Shown: one piece after another, positions 15,101 through 24,295 of the stretch
How the letters are laid out: every line of letters begins with the position of its first letter
Position numbering within the stretch: the first letter of the stretch is position 1
NCBI GenBank assembly: GCA_009995425.1
Contig: JAACPN010000013.1
Location: forward strand, 1 to 41,375
Length of the DNA stretch: 41,375 bases
Direction: 5' to 3'
DNA from: Legionella sp.
Lineage (GTDB): Bacteria > Pseudomonadota > Gammaproteobacteria > Legionellales > Legionellaceae
Notes under the pieces: generated by a model
What the model saw: only the letters and a program-made list of their open reading frames with translations
The model's database searches: none
Told to the model about the DNA's origin: nothing
Position numbers and translations under genes: made by a program

Positions 15101-17528
15101 GGATGCGTTTGTAATACGAGGGTGTGACATCTTATTTGCTTGTTTAGGGTTAACGATGCTCTCACCGGTTTTTATCGCCTTGTATATTTTAGGATACTTG
15201 AACTTAAAATCGCCTATTTTTAAGCAAACGCGGATAGGCATGAATAAAAAACCATTTATTTTATTTAAATTCAGAACAATGCTTTTAAATACAGTATCTA
15301 TGCCTACACATTGTGTGTCACATACTGCGGTTACATCGTATGGTCGTTTTCTTAGGAAAACAAAATTGGATGAACTGCCTCAATTATGGAACGTTTTAAA
15401 AGGAGATATGAGTCTGGTGGGGCCCAGACCCGGTTTGTGTGATCAGCATGATCTGATATCCAGTCGAGAAAGAAATCATGTTTATGACGTTAAGCCTGGT
15501 GTGACAGGACTTGCGCAAATTCATGCTATTGATATGTCTACACCAGAGTCTTTAGCTGAAACAGATAGAAAAATGATAGAAACATACTCTTTGAGGAACT
15601 ATTTTAAGTATATTTTGACCACAGTCTGTGGTAAAGGCTATGGAGATAGGGTTGTTAAACAAGATATATTCCAGGGTGGATCCGGGGTAAAAAATCTGTC
15701 TTTTCTTCAAAAACTTTACATCAAATTACCGGTGATCGTGTTTGATATTCTCGCGATCCCTCTGGCTTGGTTTCTTGCTCATGCCCTGCAACCTGAGGCT
15801 GATTTATTTTCATCAACTGGGGGTGTTTTTATTGCATTACTGGTGGCTCAAGTACCTTGTTACTATGGTTTTAGAGTGTATCGTGGGTTGTGGCAATTTT
15901 CCTCCATCAAAGATGTATCACGTATTGTAAAATCGGTGTTGACCGGAACGGTACTTGCGCTGACGGTTATTTCTACCTTGCCTGGAGAGCACCTCATATC
16001 GAGGTCGGTTTTATCACTGTATGTTTTATTACTCATGGCGTGTTTGTGTGGTGCGCGATTATTGCTCCGTAGTTACCGAGATAAACAAGCCAAGCGTTTA
16101 GATGCACATGAGGCAATCAAGCGCGTTTTAATTGTGGGTGCTGGGCGTGCGGGGGCGAGTTTAGTACGTGATCTACAACGTAGCCATGAATATCTACCCG
16201 TGGGGTTGATCGATGATGGTCGAAAAAAGCGGGGGCTTGAAGTGCATGGCGTTCGGGTGCTAGGTACAACGCCACAACTGCCTGAGATTGTGGTTCAATG
16301 CCGTGCAGATTTAATTTTTATTGCACTTCCTTCCGTGAGTTCGGCAGATATGCGCCGTATTGTGAGTTATTGTGAACTCAGCCGTGCGCCGTTTCGAACC
16401 TTACCCAGTTTATCGGCACTGGTTTCTGGGCGTGTGGAGGTGAATGCACTGCGGACGGTGAATATTGAAGATCTGCTTGGTCGCGATCAAGTTGAACTGC
16501 AATGGGATAAAATTGAAGCAGGTATTAAAGATCGTTGTGTGCTGGTAACCGGAGCCGGGGGTTCGATCGGTTCAGAATTATGTCGTCAAATTGCGATACT
16601 TAAGCCCGAAAAGCTTATTTTATTGGATAACAACGAAGCAAATTTATATCATATTGAACGCGAGCTTTTGCTGCACTTTCCTAACGTGCATTATGAAACG
16701 GCACTCGTGAGTGTACTGGATGCGATAGCTGTGCATGCGCTCTTTACACGTGTTAAACCACAGCTTGTTTTTCATGCGGCGGCCTATAAACACGTGCCTT
16801 TGCTTGAGCATCAAGCGCGTGTGGCGGTACGTAATAATATCCTCGGAACCCGTGTGGTTGCGGAGGCAAGTCTTACGGTCGATGTTGAAAAGTTTGTTTT
16901 AATCTCGACCGATAAAGCGGTTAATCCGACGAATATTATGGGCATGACCAAACGTATAGCTGAACTTTATTGTCAGAATTTAAATCAACGTGTTAAGACA
17001 AAATTTATTACAGTACGTTTTGGAAATGTTTTAGGCTCTGTCGGTAGTGTGGTGCCGTTGTTTCAAAAGCAATTGGAGGCCGGTGGTCCTTTGACGGTCA
17101 CGCACCCGGACATTCAGCGTTATTTTATGACGATTCCAGAAGCTAGTCAGTTGATTTTGCAAGCCATGGCCAACGGTGAAGGCGGCGAGATTTTTGTATT
17201 GGATATGGGGGAGCCGATTAAAATTAGCTATTTGGCCGAACAGATGATTCGTCTTGCAGGCAAAGAGCCGGGCGAAGAGATTCAAATTCAATACACGGGT
17301 TTGCGACCGGGCGAGAAGTTGTTTGAAGAGTTATTTCATCCTTCCGAAAAACTCGTGCAAACAGCGCATGAAAAATTATTTAAAGCGCGCTTTCGTGCAA
17401 TCGATTGGGAAGAATTAACACAAACGATTCGAATGATTCAAAAGGCGTGTAATGCACATCAAAACGATGAGTTGTTGATTTTGTTAAAAAGTCTTGTGCC
17501 GGAGTTTTGTTCTGAGCTTGTGGAATAA
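15087..17528 (+). CDS. Fused initiating sugar-phosphate transferase and WbpM/CapD-type 4,6-dehydratase
   Basis: One 813-residue frame starts at GTG 15087 (AAGGAAG upstream). Residues 1-195 are a small monotopic bacterial sugar transferase: one membrane helix near 12-38, KFRTM at 61-65, catalytic D95-E96 in KLDELPQLW, and SLVGPRP. Residues about 205-325 hold further membrane helices. Two Rossmann domains follow (GAGRAG 351-356; TGAGGSIG 488-495), and the second carries S607, M618 and K622, the Ser-Met-Lys triad known from WbpM in place of Ser-Tyr-Lys. The protein would both make a 4-keto-6-deoxy UDP-HexNAc and start the repeat unit on undecaprenyl phosphate. The two halves are normally separate genes. 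No frameshift is visible. Confidence 0.88.
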   Translation: MLNHKDAFVIRGCDILFACLGLTMLSPVFIALYILGYLNLKSPIFKQTRIGMNKKPFILFKFRTMLLNTVSMPTHCVSHTAVTSYGRFLRKTKLDELPQLWNVLKGDMSLVGPRPGLCDQHDLISSRERNHVYDVKPGVTGLAQIHAIDMSTPESLAETDRKMIETYSLRNYFKYILTTVCGKGYGDRVVKQDIFQGGSGVKNLSFLQKLYIKLPVIVFDILAIPLAWFLAHALQPEADLFSSTGGVFIALLVAQVPCYYGFRVYRGLWQFSSIKDVSRIVKSVLTGTVLALTVISTLPGEHLISRSVLSLYVLLLMACLCGARLLLRSYRDKQAKRLDAHEAIKRVLIVGAGRAGASLVRDLQRSHEYLPVGLIDDGRKKRGLEVHGVRVLGTTPQLPEIVVQCRADLIFIALPSVSSADMRRIVSYCELSRAPFRTLPSLSALVSGRVEVNALRTVNIEDLLGRDQVELQWDKIEAGIKDRCVLVTGAGGSIGSELCRQIAILKPEKLILLDNNEANLYHIERELLLHFPNVHYETALVSVLDAIAVHALFTRVKPQLVFHAAAYKHVPLLEHQARVAVRNNILGTRVVAEASLTVDVEKFVLISTDKAVNPTNIMGMTKRIAELYCQNLNQRVKTKFITVRFGNVLGSVGSVVPLFQKQLEAGGPLTVTHPDIQRYFMTIPEASQLILQAMANGEGGEIFVLDMGEPIKISYLAEQMIRLAGKEPGEEIQIQYTGLRPGEKLFEELFHPSEKLVQTAHEKLFKARFRAIDWEELTQTIRMIQKACNAHQNDELLILLKSLVPEFCSELVE

Positions 17529-17553
17529 CACCCCCGTGATTTATTGAGCTGGT

Positions 17554-17616
17554 CATTAAAACAAGGTAGTGTTTTAGTGAGTTTATCATTGAAAGACGGG
17601 GTTGTTATGTTATGAT
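17554..17616 (+). promoter_or_regulatory. Palindrome and promoter of ATPase G
   Basis: CATTAAAACA (17554-17563) pairs with TGTTTTAGTG (17570-17579), with one T-G mismatch, around AGGTAG. A related direct unit starting CATTGAAAGA (17587-17609) lies 33 bp further on. TTGAAA (17589-17594), 16 bases and TATGAT (17611-17616) form a good promoter whose -35 begins inside this second unit. There is no T-run after the hairpin, so an operator is more likely than a terminator for the preceding gene. Confidence 0.45.
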
Positions 17617-17651
17617 GTCATCCATGGTTGATTCAAGAGCGCATCAATGAG

Positions 17652-19016
17652 ATGAAAAGAACACAATATAATTATTTAAAAACGTGGCTAACATCGCTCG
17701 ATCGTAGGCCGTTAATTATTCGTGGCGCCAGACAAGTAGGTAAAACGTGGCTGGTAAGGCATTTTGCCGAACAATCTGGAAAGCGTTTAATTGAACTAAA
17801 CTTTGAGAAAAATCCAGAACATGCGAGCTTGTTTGCGTCGAATGATCCCCAACAAATATTACTGAATTTAAGTGCGCTGACATTGCAACCCATTGAACCC
17901 CAAGAAAGCCTCTTGTTTTTAGATGAAATTCAAGCCATACCTGAGTTATTGAGTAAATTACGTTGGTTTGCGGAAGACTTACCCGCACTTTCTGTGATTG
18001 CTGCGGGTTCTTTGTTGGAGTTTGTATTAGCGGAGCATATCTTTAGTATGCCGGTTGGGCGTATTACTTATCTGTATTTAGAGCCACTTTCATTTGAAGA
18101 ATATCTTTTGGCTCATCAGCAAGAAGGATTATTGAATTATTTGGTTTCATTCGATGGGTCTACAGATATTCCAATAGCGATTCATGAAAAATTGACCCTG
18201 TTATTTAAAGAATATTGTTTAGTTGGAGGGCTACCTAGGGCTGTTTCTAGCTGGGTTGCTGAGCGATCACTGAGTCGAGTTTATCAAATTCATCACGATT
18301 TATTAGGTACTTATCGAGATGATTTTGCTAAATATCGAGGGCGTATTGCTATCGAACGATTAGAAGAAATATTCATGACAACACCGAAAATGTTAGGTAG
18401 AAAATTTGTTTTTAGTCACGTGAATCGAGAGGTACAATCAGCAGCTGTCAAGCAAGGATTAGACTTGCTAGAAAAAGCACGAATTTGTCATCGCGTGCGG
18501 AGTACATCCGCCAATGGCATTCCATTAGGTGCAGAGGTGAGGGCGCGCTATTTCAAGGAAATTTTTTTGGATGTTGGGCTATGTGCCACGTTGTTAGGGC
18601 TTAATTTAAACCAGCTTAACGCGATAGATGATATAACACTGATTAATCAAGGTGGGATGGCTGAGCAGGTGGTCGGTCAATTATTAAGAACGATCGAGCC
18701 ACCCTATGTTCAACCTTCTTTGTATTGTTGGGAGCGTGAAGAGCCTAGATCAAATGCGGAAGTTGATTACATCATTCAACATGGTTGTAATATTATACCG
18801 ATTGAAGTTAAAGCAGGCAGTACAGGAAGTTTAAAATCGTTGCATTATTTCATGCATGTCAAAGGCCTAAAGCAAGCCGTACGTATCAATGCAGATCATC
18901 CAAGTGTCGTTGTTGTTGATACCAAAATACATACAGGTGAGGTCGTAAAGTATCAACTATTATCATTTCCGTTTTATTTGATAGGGCAACTGCATCGATT
19001 ATTGGATCGTGTATAA
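17652..19016 (+). CDS. AAA_14/DUF4143 family ATPase (ATPase G)
   Basis: From the ATG at 17652 it is 454 residues: Walker A GARQVGKT (25-32), Walker B SLLFLDEIQ, sensor-like AAGSLLEFV, DUF4143 middle part, and C-terminal AEVDYII with IPIEVKAG, a PD-(D/E)XK-like pair. It starts MKRTQYNYLKTW like ATPases F and B, and F is its nearest relative here by eye. The frame is open to 17628, but that extension is not shared. It sits within the polysaccharide region, 123 bases after the dehydratase fusion with its own promoter, and 34 bases before the SNF2 gene with which it may be co-transcribed. Confidence 0.88.
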   Translation: MKRTQYNYLKTWLTSLDRRPLIIRGARQVGKTWLVRHFAEQSGKRLIELNFEKNPEHASLFASNDPQQILLNLSALTLQPIEPQESLLFLDEIQAIPELLSKLRWFAEDLPALSVIAAGSLLEFVLAEHIFSMPVGRITYLYLEPLSFEEYLLAHQQEGLLNYLVSFDGSTDIPIAIHEKLTLLFKEYCLVGGLPRAVSSWVAERSLSRVYQIHHDLLGTYRDDFAKYRGRIAIERLEEIFMTTPKMLGRKFVFSHVNREVQSAAVKQGLDLLEKARICHRVRSTSANGIPLGAEVRARYFKEIFLDVGLCATLLGLNLNQLNAIDDITLINQGGMAEQVVGQLLRTIEPPYVQPSLYCWEREEPRSNAEVDYIIQHGCNIIPIEVKAGSTGSLKSLHYFMHVKGLKQAVRINADHPSVVVVDTKIHTGEVVKYQLLSFPFYLIGQLHRLLDRV

Positions 19017-19050
19017 TTCATTTAATTATGAACAGAGGATAGACGCAAGC

Positions 19051-22000
19051 ATGACATCCATCATTAAACGTAATAATTTTGATCGAACATTTAAAATGTT
19101 AACGCGCTTTGAACGGCAATTAATAGCCTTGAGGATCATCTGTTGCCAGATGAGTGAAGAACTATTCATTGCGAAAGTGGTCGCATCTGGTGTGCTTGAT
19201 ACACAGGGAGAGGTGTTTTCAGAGCAATCATACAAGACCTTGTTTTTGTTGTTGGGTAAGTTTGGTCTTCTTCAAAAAAAAGGAACGCGGAGCATCCTTC
19301 CCGAGTTGCATCATGAGCTATTAGTGTTGATGCCAGAAGATGAGATGGGGTGGGTTCATGCGATGGTTCAGTACATGTATAAGGATAGTTTGCCTTATTA
19401 TGACAATGGAAACGCCAAAGAACGTGCCTGCCTGATCAGCGCGATTTATAACAATGAACTTGAAGAATTCATGCTTTACCAAAATGATGTCAGCCATGGC
19501 AACAGGATTATTTTTTTTCTGATCAATATTTTTGGTTCATCCTCGGTTGACGTGGTGTGGTTAGAATCACGAGAGCCGGTCATTCGTGATTATATTTGTA
19601 TTACATTATTGAGTGATTATTATTGTAACAAAGTTTCTGTTATCAATAAGCAAGCGATTTTTGAGGTCTTTGTCAGTCACATGCACGAGAATACAAATCA
19701 CGCTTATTTACTGTATTGCAGCGCAATGATTTATTTAGCCAGGGGCGATATTAAGACAGCCCAAATGTATTGTGATCGTATTCAAAATGACAAATCAGCT
19801 TATGCATTGGCATTGCAGGCAACCTTTTCCTTTTTGGATATGGATTTTGTTTTGGCGCATAAATTGTATCGTAAGGCATTAGCTGGCTTAAGAAAGCACG
19901 CCGAGCTTCCTTCGTATTATTTTGATAATATTTTGGGCGTTTTTCATGCGTTTTGTGTGGCCTATACAGAAAAAAATGTGAAGCAACTCATCACCAACGC
20001 GGTAAATTACGATAAATTTGGAAGTTCATACTGGGCTATGCCCATGGGGAAGTTTTATTGGTTATTCCATGTCATTGAGCTCATTGAACGTGGCGATCCA
20101 GAAGCCGCCAAGCAAGAACTGAATTCCATGGCTAAATGTGCAAAAGGGTTTGTGCATCCCTTGCTTTTCGCCATTTATCAATTGATATCTTGCATGACCA
20201 ATACGGCGCACCTTAATCAACATCAAGATACTATTTATCAGAAATTGCAAGGCAGCCTCCAAGCGCATCATGGTTTAGCGGTTCATATACTCTATGAATT
20301 GCTGCTTAAAACAGACAAATATCAACACGAGGCGCATGCTTATTTTAATACGAGCTCAATCAAGCTACGTTTATTGAATTTCGTGCAAGTGAAAGAGGCA
20401 TGGGAATACACATTTCAAGCGTTGGAAGGGTTGTTGGTTGGTGATGATAAAAAATCTGGAGACGTTGCTAAACGCAAACGATTGATGTGGTTGATTGATC
20501 CGGACAAGCAGCAGATGATCGTTGTCGAACAAAGCATGAATAAAGCGAAGAAATGGAGCCATGGACGTGCCGTGAATTTGAGTAAATTGAAAAATTACTT
20601 AAATGACCCTCAGTTTGAATATTTAACGGAACAAGACAAACATGTGATTGCTGGTATTCATGAAGTCAGTGATGGTTGGTACCGATCGTACGCTTTTTCA
20701 CATCAGCACTGTTTTTTGGCGCTGGTGGGGCATCCGCATATTGCGCATGCACAAAATCGGGAGGTCTCCATTGAGCTGGTGCGAGGCGAACCTGAGCTGT
20801 ATATTGAAGAAAATGCGCAAGGGTATCATTTCAGCCTGTCTCATTTTTTACTCGATGAGGGGGTGATCATTGAACCGGAAAGTTTGAATAAATATCGCGT
20901 CATTGATTACGCCAGTGCCTTTGCTAAGATTGGCCGAGTGATCACAAAAGACGGCTTGACGATCCCCTCAAATGCCAAAGACAAAATATTAGACGTGATT
21001 CAGTACGCTAAACGAGATATTAAAATACATGTGGGTATCAAAGACATTGATATTCCTGAACTCGACGGTGACTCAACCCCATGTGTTCAATTATTACCCA
21101 TGAAGGAGGGTGTGAGGGTGACGTTGTGGGTAAAACCGCTGGCTCATCATGGCTCATACTTTAAAATTGCCCAGGGTAAAGAATGCTTCATGGCCTTTGT
21201 TTCAGAAAATGGTACGGAACAACGTATACGTGTTCAACGTCATTTTTCGGATGAAAAAAAACATCAAAAAGCCTTGCTTTCACGATGTCCAAGTTTGTCG
21301 CAGCATGAGTATGAGGTGGGTGAATACGAGATTGCATCGCCTGAAGATGTGTTGGAGGTGTTATCAGAGCTGCAGCATTATGCCGCGACAGAGCCCTTGA
21401 CGATAGAATGGCCTGAGGGGCAAACCTTTAAGATTAAACAACACGTGAATGCGAAGAACCTTTCTTTGAAGATTTCATCAAACACCAGCTGGTTTGAGTA
21501 CGATGGAAAAATAACCCTGGATGATGGTGAAGTTTTGTATATGCAAGAGTTGTTTCAATCACTAGAGACCAACAATTATGGTCGCTTTATCCGATTGAAA
21601 AACGGTGAATTCATTGAATTAACCAGCAAATTGAAAAAACAACTCACGGTGTTGCACGCACTCTCGGACGATCAAAAAATCAATCCGCTGGGTGCGCAAG
21701 TTTTATCAGATATTGCAGCTCAGGCCGAAAATACAACGTTTGATGCCGGGTGGGCCGCGCATCTGGAAAAAGTTAAAACCATGCGTCATTACGCCCCGAA
21801 TGTACCCTCAACCCTGCAGGCCACATTGCGTGATTATCAAACCGAAGGCTATCAGCACCTATCGAGACTCACGCATTGGGGGATGGGTGCATGCCTTGCG
21901 GACGATATGGGGCTGGGTAAAACCGTTCAAACCATTGCTTTGCTGCTGGAACGCGCAAAACAGGGTGCCGCGCTTGTTGTCGCACCCACGTCCGTCTGTT

Positions 22001-23196
22001 TTAACTGGATGGAGGAATTAAACACATTTTCACCAACGTTAAACGTGTATGATTTACGACAAGATGATCGCGCTAACTTGATTCAACATGCAGGGAAATT
22101 TGATGTGATTATTTGCAGTTATGGTTTGCTGCAACACAATGGTGATTTGTTAATCGATAAATCTTGGGAGACCATTGTACTGGATGAGGCGCAGGCCATT
22201 AAAAATGCTGGAACCCAGCGTTGGAAAACTGTGATGAAACTGAAAGGCAAGGGACGCATTGCTTTGTCGGGCACGCCCATTGAAAATCATTTGGGTGAAT
22301 TGTGGAGTATTTTTAGTTTTATTAATCCTGGTTTGTTGGGTTCAATCAAGCAGTATCAAAACAAATATTCCATTCCAATTGAGACAAAACAATCGCCCGA
22401 TCGTATTCATGCATTGCGCACACTGGTTCAACCTTATATTTTAAGACGTATCAAGTCGGACGTGCTGAAAGAACTGCCGCCCAAAACCGAACAAACCATT
22501 CATGTTGAAGGCACGGAACAGGAAGCCATATTTTATGAAGCACTTCGTCGTACAACGGAGGAGCGCATGAAAGATTTGATGGCGGAAAATGATCGTATTA
22601 AGGTCTTAGCTGAAATTACCAAGCTAAGGCAGGCTTGCTGCGACAGCTCATTGGTGGACAGTTCCCTGAAAATTGAAAACAGCAAGTTAAATGCTTTTAT
22701 TAAAACGCTTAAAAATATCATCGATAACGGCCATAAAGCGCTTGTTTTTAGCCAGTTCGTATCTTTTTTGAGTATTATAAAAGCACGCATTGAGGCAGAA
22801 AACATGTCGTATCAATACCTTGATGGTGCTACATCGGCGGCTAAGCGAAAAAAAGCCGTGGAAGCATTCCAGGGTGGTGATGGTGATGTGTTTCTTCTCA
22901 GCTTGAAAGCCGGTGGCAGTGGGTTGAATTTAACGGCGGCTGATTATGTGATTCACATGGATCCGTGGTGGAATCCAGCTGTTGAAGATCAGGCATCGGA
23001 TCGAGCGCATCGTATTGGACAGGAACGCCCCGTGACGATTTATCGTTTTGTGATGCAGAATACGATTGAGGAGAAAATTCTTGCATTGCATCAACACAAG
23101 CGTAATCTGGCAAATGAACTGCTGAGTGGGCAAGAGGTGAGTGGAAAATTGTCGAATGATGATTTAATGAAATTGATCAGCGCGCCAGCCGTATGA
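19051..23196 (+). CDS. Large SNF2-family DEAD/DEAH-box ATPase with a long helical N-terminus
   Basis: About 1381 residues from ATG 19051 (AGAGGA upstream; a GTG at 19009 is also open). The last 450 or so residues are a SNF2/RapA-like motor: ADDMGLGKT with its lysine near 957, DEAQ near 1045, LSGTPIENHLGELW, LKAGGSGLNLTAADYV and DQASDRAHRIGQ. The first 350 residues look like TPR-type helical repeats (for example AMIYLARGDIKTAQMYC), followed by a middle region I do not recognise. It is probably a DNA or nucleoprotein translocase. The next gene overlaps its stop by 4 bases (ATGA). Presence in a polysaccharide operon is unexpected. Confidence 0.85.
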   Translation: MTSIIKRNNFDRTFKMLTRFERQLIALRIICCQMSEELFIAKVVASGVLDTQGEVFSEQSYKTLFLLLGKFGLLQKKGTRSILPELHHELLVLMPEDEMGWVHAMVQYMYKDSLPYYDNGNAKERACLISAIYNNELEEFMLYQNDVSHGNRIIFFLINIFGSSSVDVVWLESREPVIRDYICITLLSDYYCNKVSVINKQAIFEVFVSHMHENTNHAYLLYCSAMIYLARGDIKTAQMYCDRIQNDKSAYALALQATFSFLDMDFVLAHKLYRKALAGLRKHAELPSYYFDNILGVFHAFCVAYTEKNVKQLITNAVNYDKFGSSYWAMPMGKFYWLFHVIELIERGDPEAAKQELNSMAKCAKGFVHPLLFAIYQLISCMTNTAHLNQHQDTIYQKLQGSLQAHHGLAVHILYELLLKTDKYQHEAHAYFNTSSIKLRLLNFVQVKEAWEYTFQALEGLLVGDDKKSGDVAKRKRLMWLIDPDKQQMIVVEQSMNKAKKWSHGRAVNLSKLKNYLNDPQFEYLTEQDKHVIAGIHEVSDGWYRSYAFSHQHCFLALVGHPHIAHAQNREVSIELVRGEPELYIEENAQGYHFSLSHFLLDEGVIIEPESLNKYRVIDYASAFAKIGRVITKDGLTIPSNAKDKILDVIQYAKRDIKIHVGIKDIDIPELDGDSTPCVQLLPMKEGVRVTLWVKPLAHHGSYFKIAQGKECFMAFVSENGTEQRIRVQRHFSDEKKHQKALLSRCPSLSQHEYEVGEYEIASPEDVLEVLSELQHYAATEPLTIEWPEGQTFKIKQHVNAKNLSLKISSNTSWFEYDGKITLDDGEVLYMQELFQSLETNNYGRFIRLKNGEFIELTSKLKKQLTVLHALSDDQKINPLGAQVLSDIAAQAENTTFDAGWAAHLEKVKTMRHYAPNVPSTLQATLRDYQTEGYQHLSRLTHWGMGACLADDMGLGKTVQTIALLLERAKQGAALVVAPTSVCFNWMEELNTFSPTLNVYDLRQDDRANLIQHAGKFDVIICSYGLLQHNGDLLIDKSWETIVLDEAQAIKNAGTQRWKTVMKLKGKGRIALSGTPIENHLGELWSIFSFINPGLLGSIKQYQNKYSIPIETKQSPDRIHALRTLVQPYILRRIKSDVLKELPPKTEQTIHVEGTEQEAIFYEALRRTTEERMKDLMAENDRIKVLAEITKLRQACCDSSLVDSSLKIENSKLNAFIKTLKNIIDNGHKALVFSQFVSFLSIIKARIEAENMSYQYLDGATSAAKRKKAVEAFQGGDGDVFLLSLKAGGSGLNLTAADYVIHMDPWWNPAVEDQASDRAHRIGQERPVTIYRFVMQNTIEEKILALHQHKRNLANELLSGQEVSGKLSNDDLMKLISAPAV

Positions 23197-24281
23197 AACA
23201 GATGTGGAATTCAGACCACCATACCCCCGAGATGATTTTTCTGCGCATGTGCTGTCGGCGTGCTTTAGGCCAGATGAATCTATCAGCTTGCTTGCCATAT
23301 TTTAAACATGCATTGGATGAGGCACGTTTTTTTGAATTGCTTCAGGAGCATCGTTTGCTTTTGTTGGTGTATCAAGTGCTCTCTACAGATTTTAAAGCTT
23401 ATGTTTCAGACGCGTTCTTGCACAATTTAAAAAACAAGGCGCATCCTATTTTTCATGCTCAATTGGTTTTAATGCGTACAGCACGTGATGTGCAACACGT
23501 TTTTGAACAGCAGAACATTTCGCATATATTTCTAAAAGGCCCACGTTTAAATCAAATGCTTTGGGGGCGCCGGATGATGCGTTACTCTCGTGATTTAGAT
23601 GTGTTGGTGTTACCGCCTGATATGTTTAAAGCCAATACGGCGCTTCGGCAATTAGATTTTAAATCAGAGCTCTCGGATAAAAGCCTTTGTTTTCACCAGC
23701 GCTTTCATGCTTGGACCACAAAAAAAGATGCGGCGTATTGGAAAAAGGGCATGCATCAATGCATTGAATTACATTGGAAAACATATTGTACAGAATTTAT
23801 TTTGTCATCCCAGAAAAAAAGAGGGACATTGCTTGAATTTACAGACGAAGAGCATGTATTGTATTTATGTTTGCATGCGGCAAAGCATGGATGGCTACGC
23901 ATGCTATGGCTTATCGATATTGTAGCACTATTACAAACCAAGCATATCGATATATTCTGTGTGCGAACGCTCGCAAAATCCCACCATATTACGCCAGTTG
24001 TGGATGAGATGATGCTTTTAGCCGAGCAATGGCTTGGTATCACGTTATACCCAAAGAGCATGTTGATAGAACTTCAAAAACGCGACACACGATTACAACA
24101 ACGTGTAACTTGGGCAAAACCACAGGGTTTAAAATCTTTTTTTCATGATATGCTAGGGCGTTATTTTGCTAATGCGTTTTGCTCGAGCCGCTGGCGTCAA
24201 GTGCGACTATGGATACAAATTTTTTTAGGCGCGGTGATTTCAAAAAGCTTGGCCTCGCGTTATGATGGCACGAAGTCTTAA
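23193..24281 (+). CDS. Nucleotidyltransferase-fold protein (NTP_transf_5 family)
   Basis: This 362-residue protein has the family pattern FLKGPRLNQMLWG (K115-G-P) and a downstream SRDLDVLV with D134 and D136, the likely metal-binding pair of a nucleotidyltransferase fold. The rest is mostly helical. PF14907-type proteins are common in capsule, exopolysaccharide and some peptide-modification loci, but no reaction is established that I can name. The ATG overlaps the SNF2 stop by four bases, so the two are translationally coupled, and manC follows after 14 bases. Confidence 0.72.
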   Translation: MKQMWNSDHHTPEMIFLRMCCRRALGQMNLSACLPYFKHALDEARFFELLQEHRLLLLVYQVLSTDFKAYVSDAFLHNLKNKAHPIFHAQLVLMRTARDVQHVFEQQNISHIFLKGPRLNQMLWGRRMMRYSRDLDVLVLPPDMFKANTALRQLDFKSELSDKSLCFHQRFHAWTTKKDAAYWKKGMHQCIELHWKTYCTEFILSSQKKRGTLLEFTDEEHVLYLCLHAAKHGWLRMLWLIDIVALLQTKHIDIFCVRTLAKSHHITPVVDEMMLLAEQWLGITLYPKSMLIELQKRDTRLQQRVTWAKPQGLKSFFHDMLGRYFANAFCSSRWRQVRLWIQIFLGAVISKSLASRYDGTKS

Positions 24282-24295
24282 ATAAGGGAGTCAGG

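Noticed and set aside
17554-17579. Hairpin after the dehydratase fusion read as an intrinsic terminator
   Set aside because: The stem is AT-rich, no T-run follows, and it sits next to a promoter with a related second unit, so an operator fits better.
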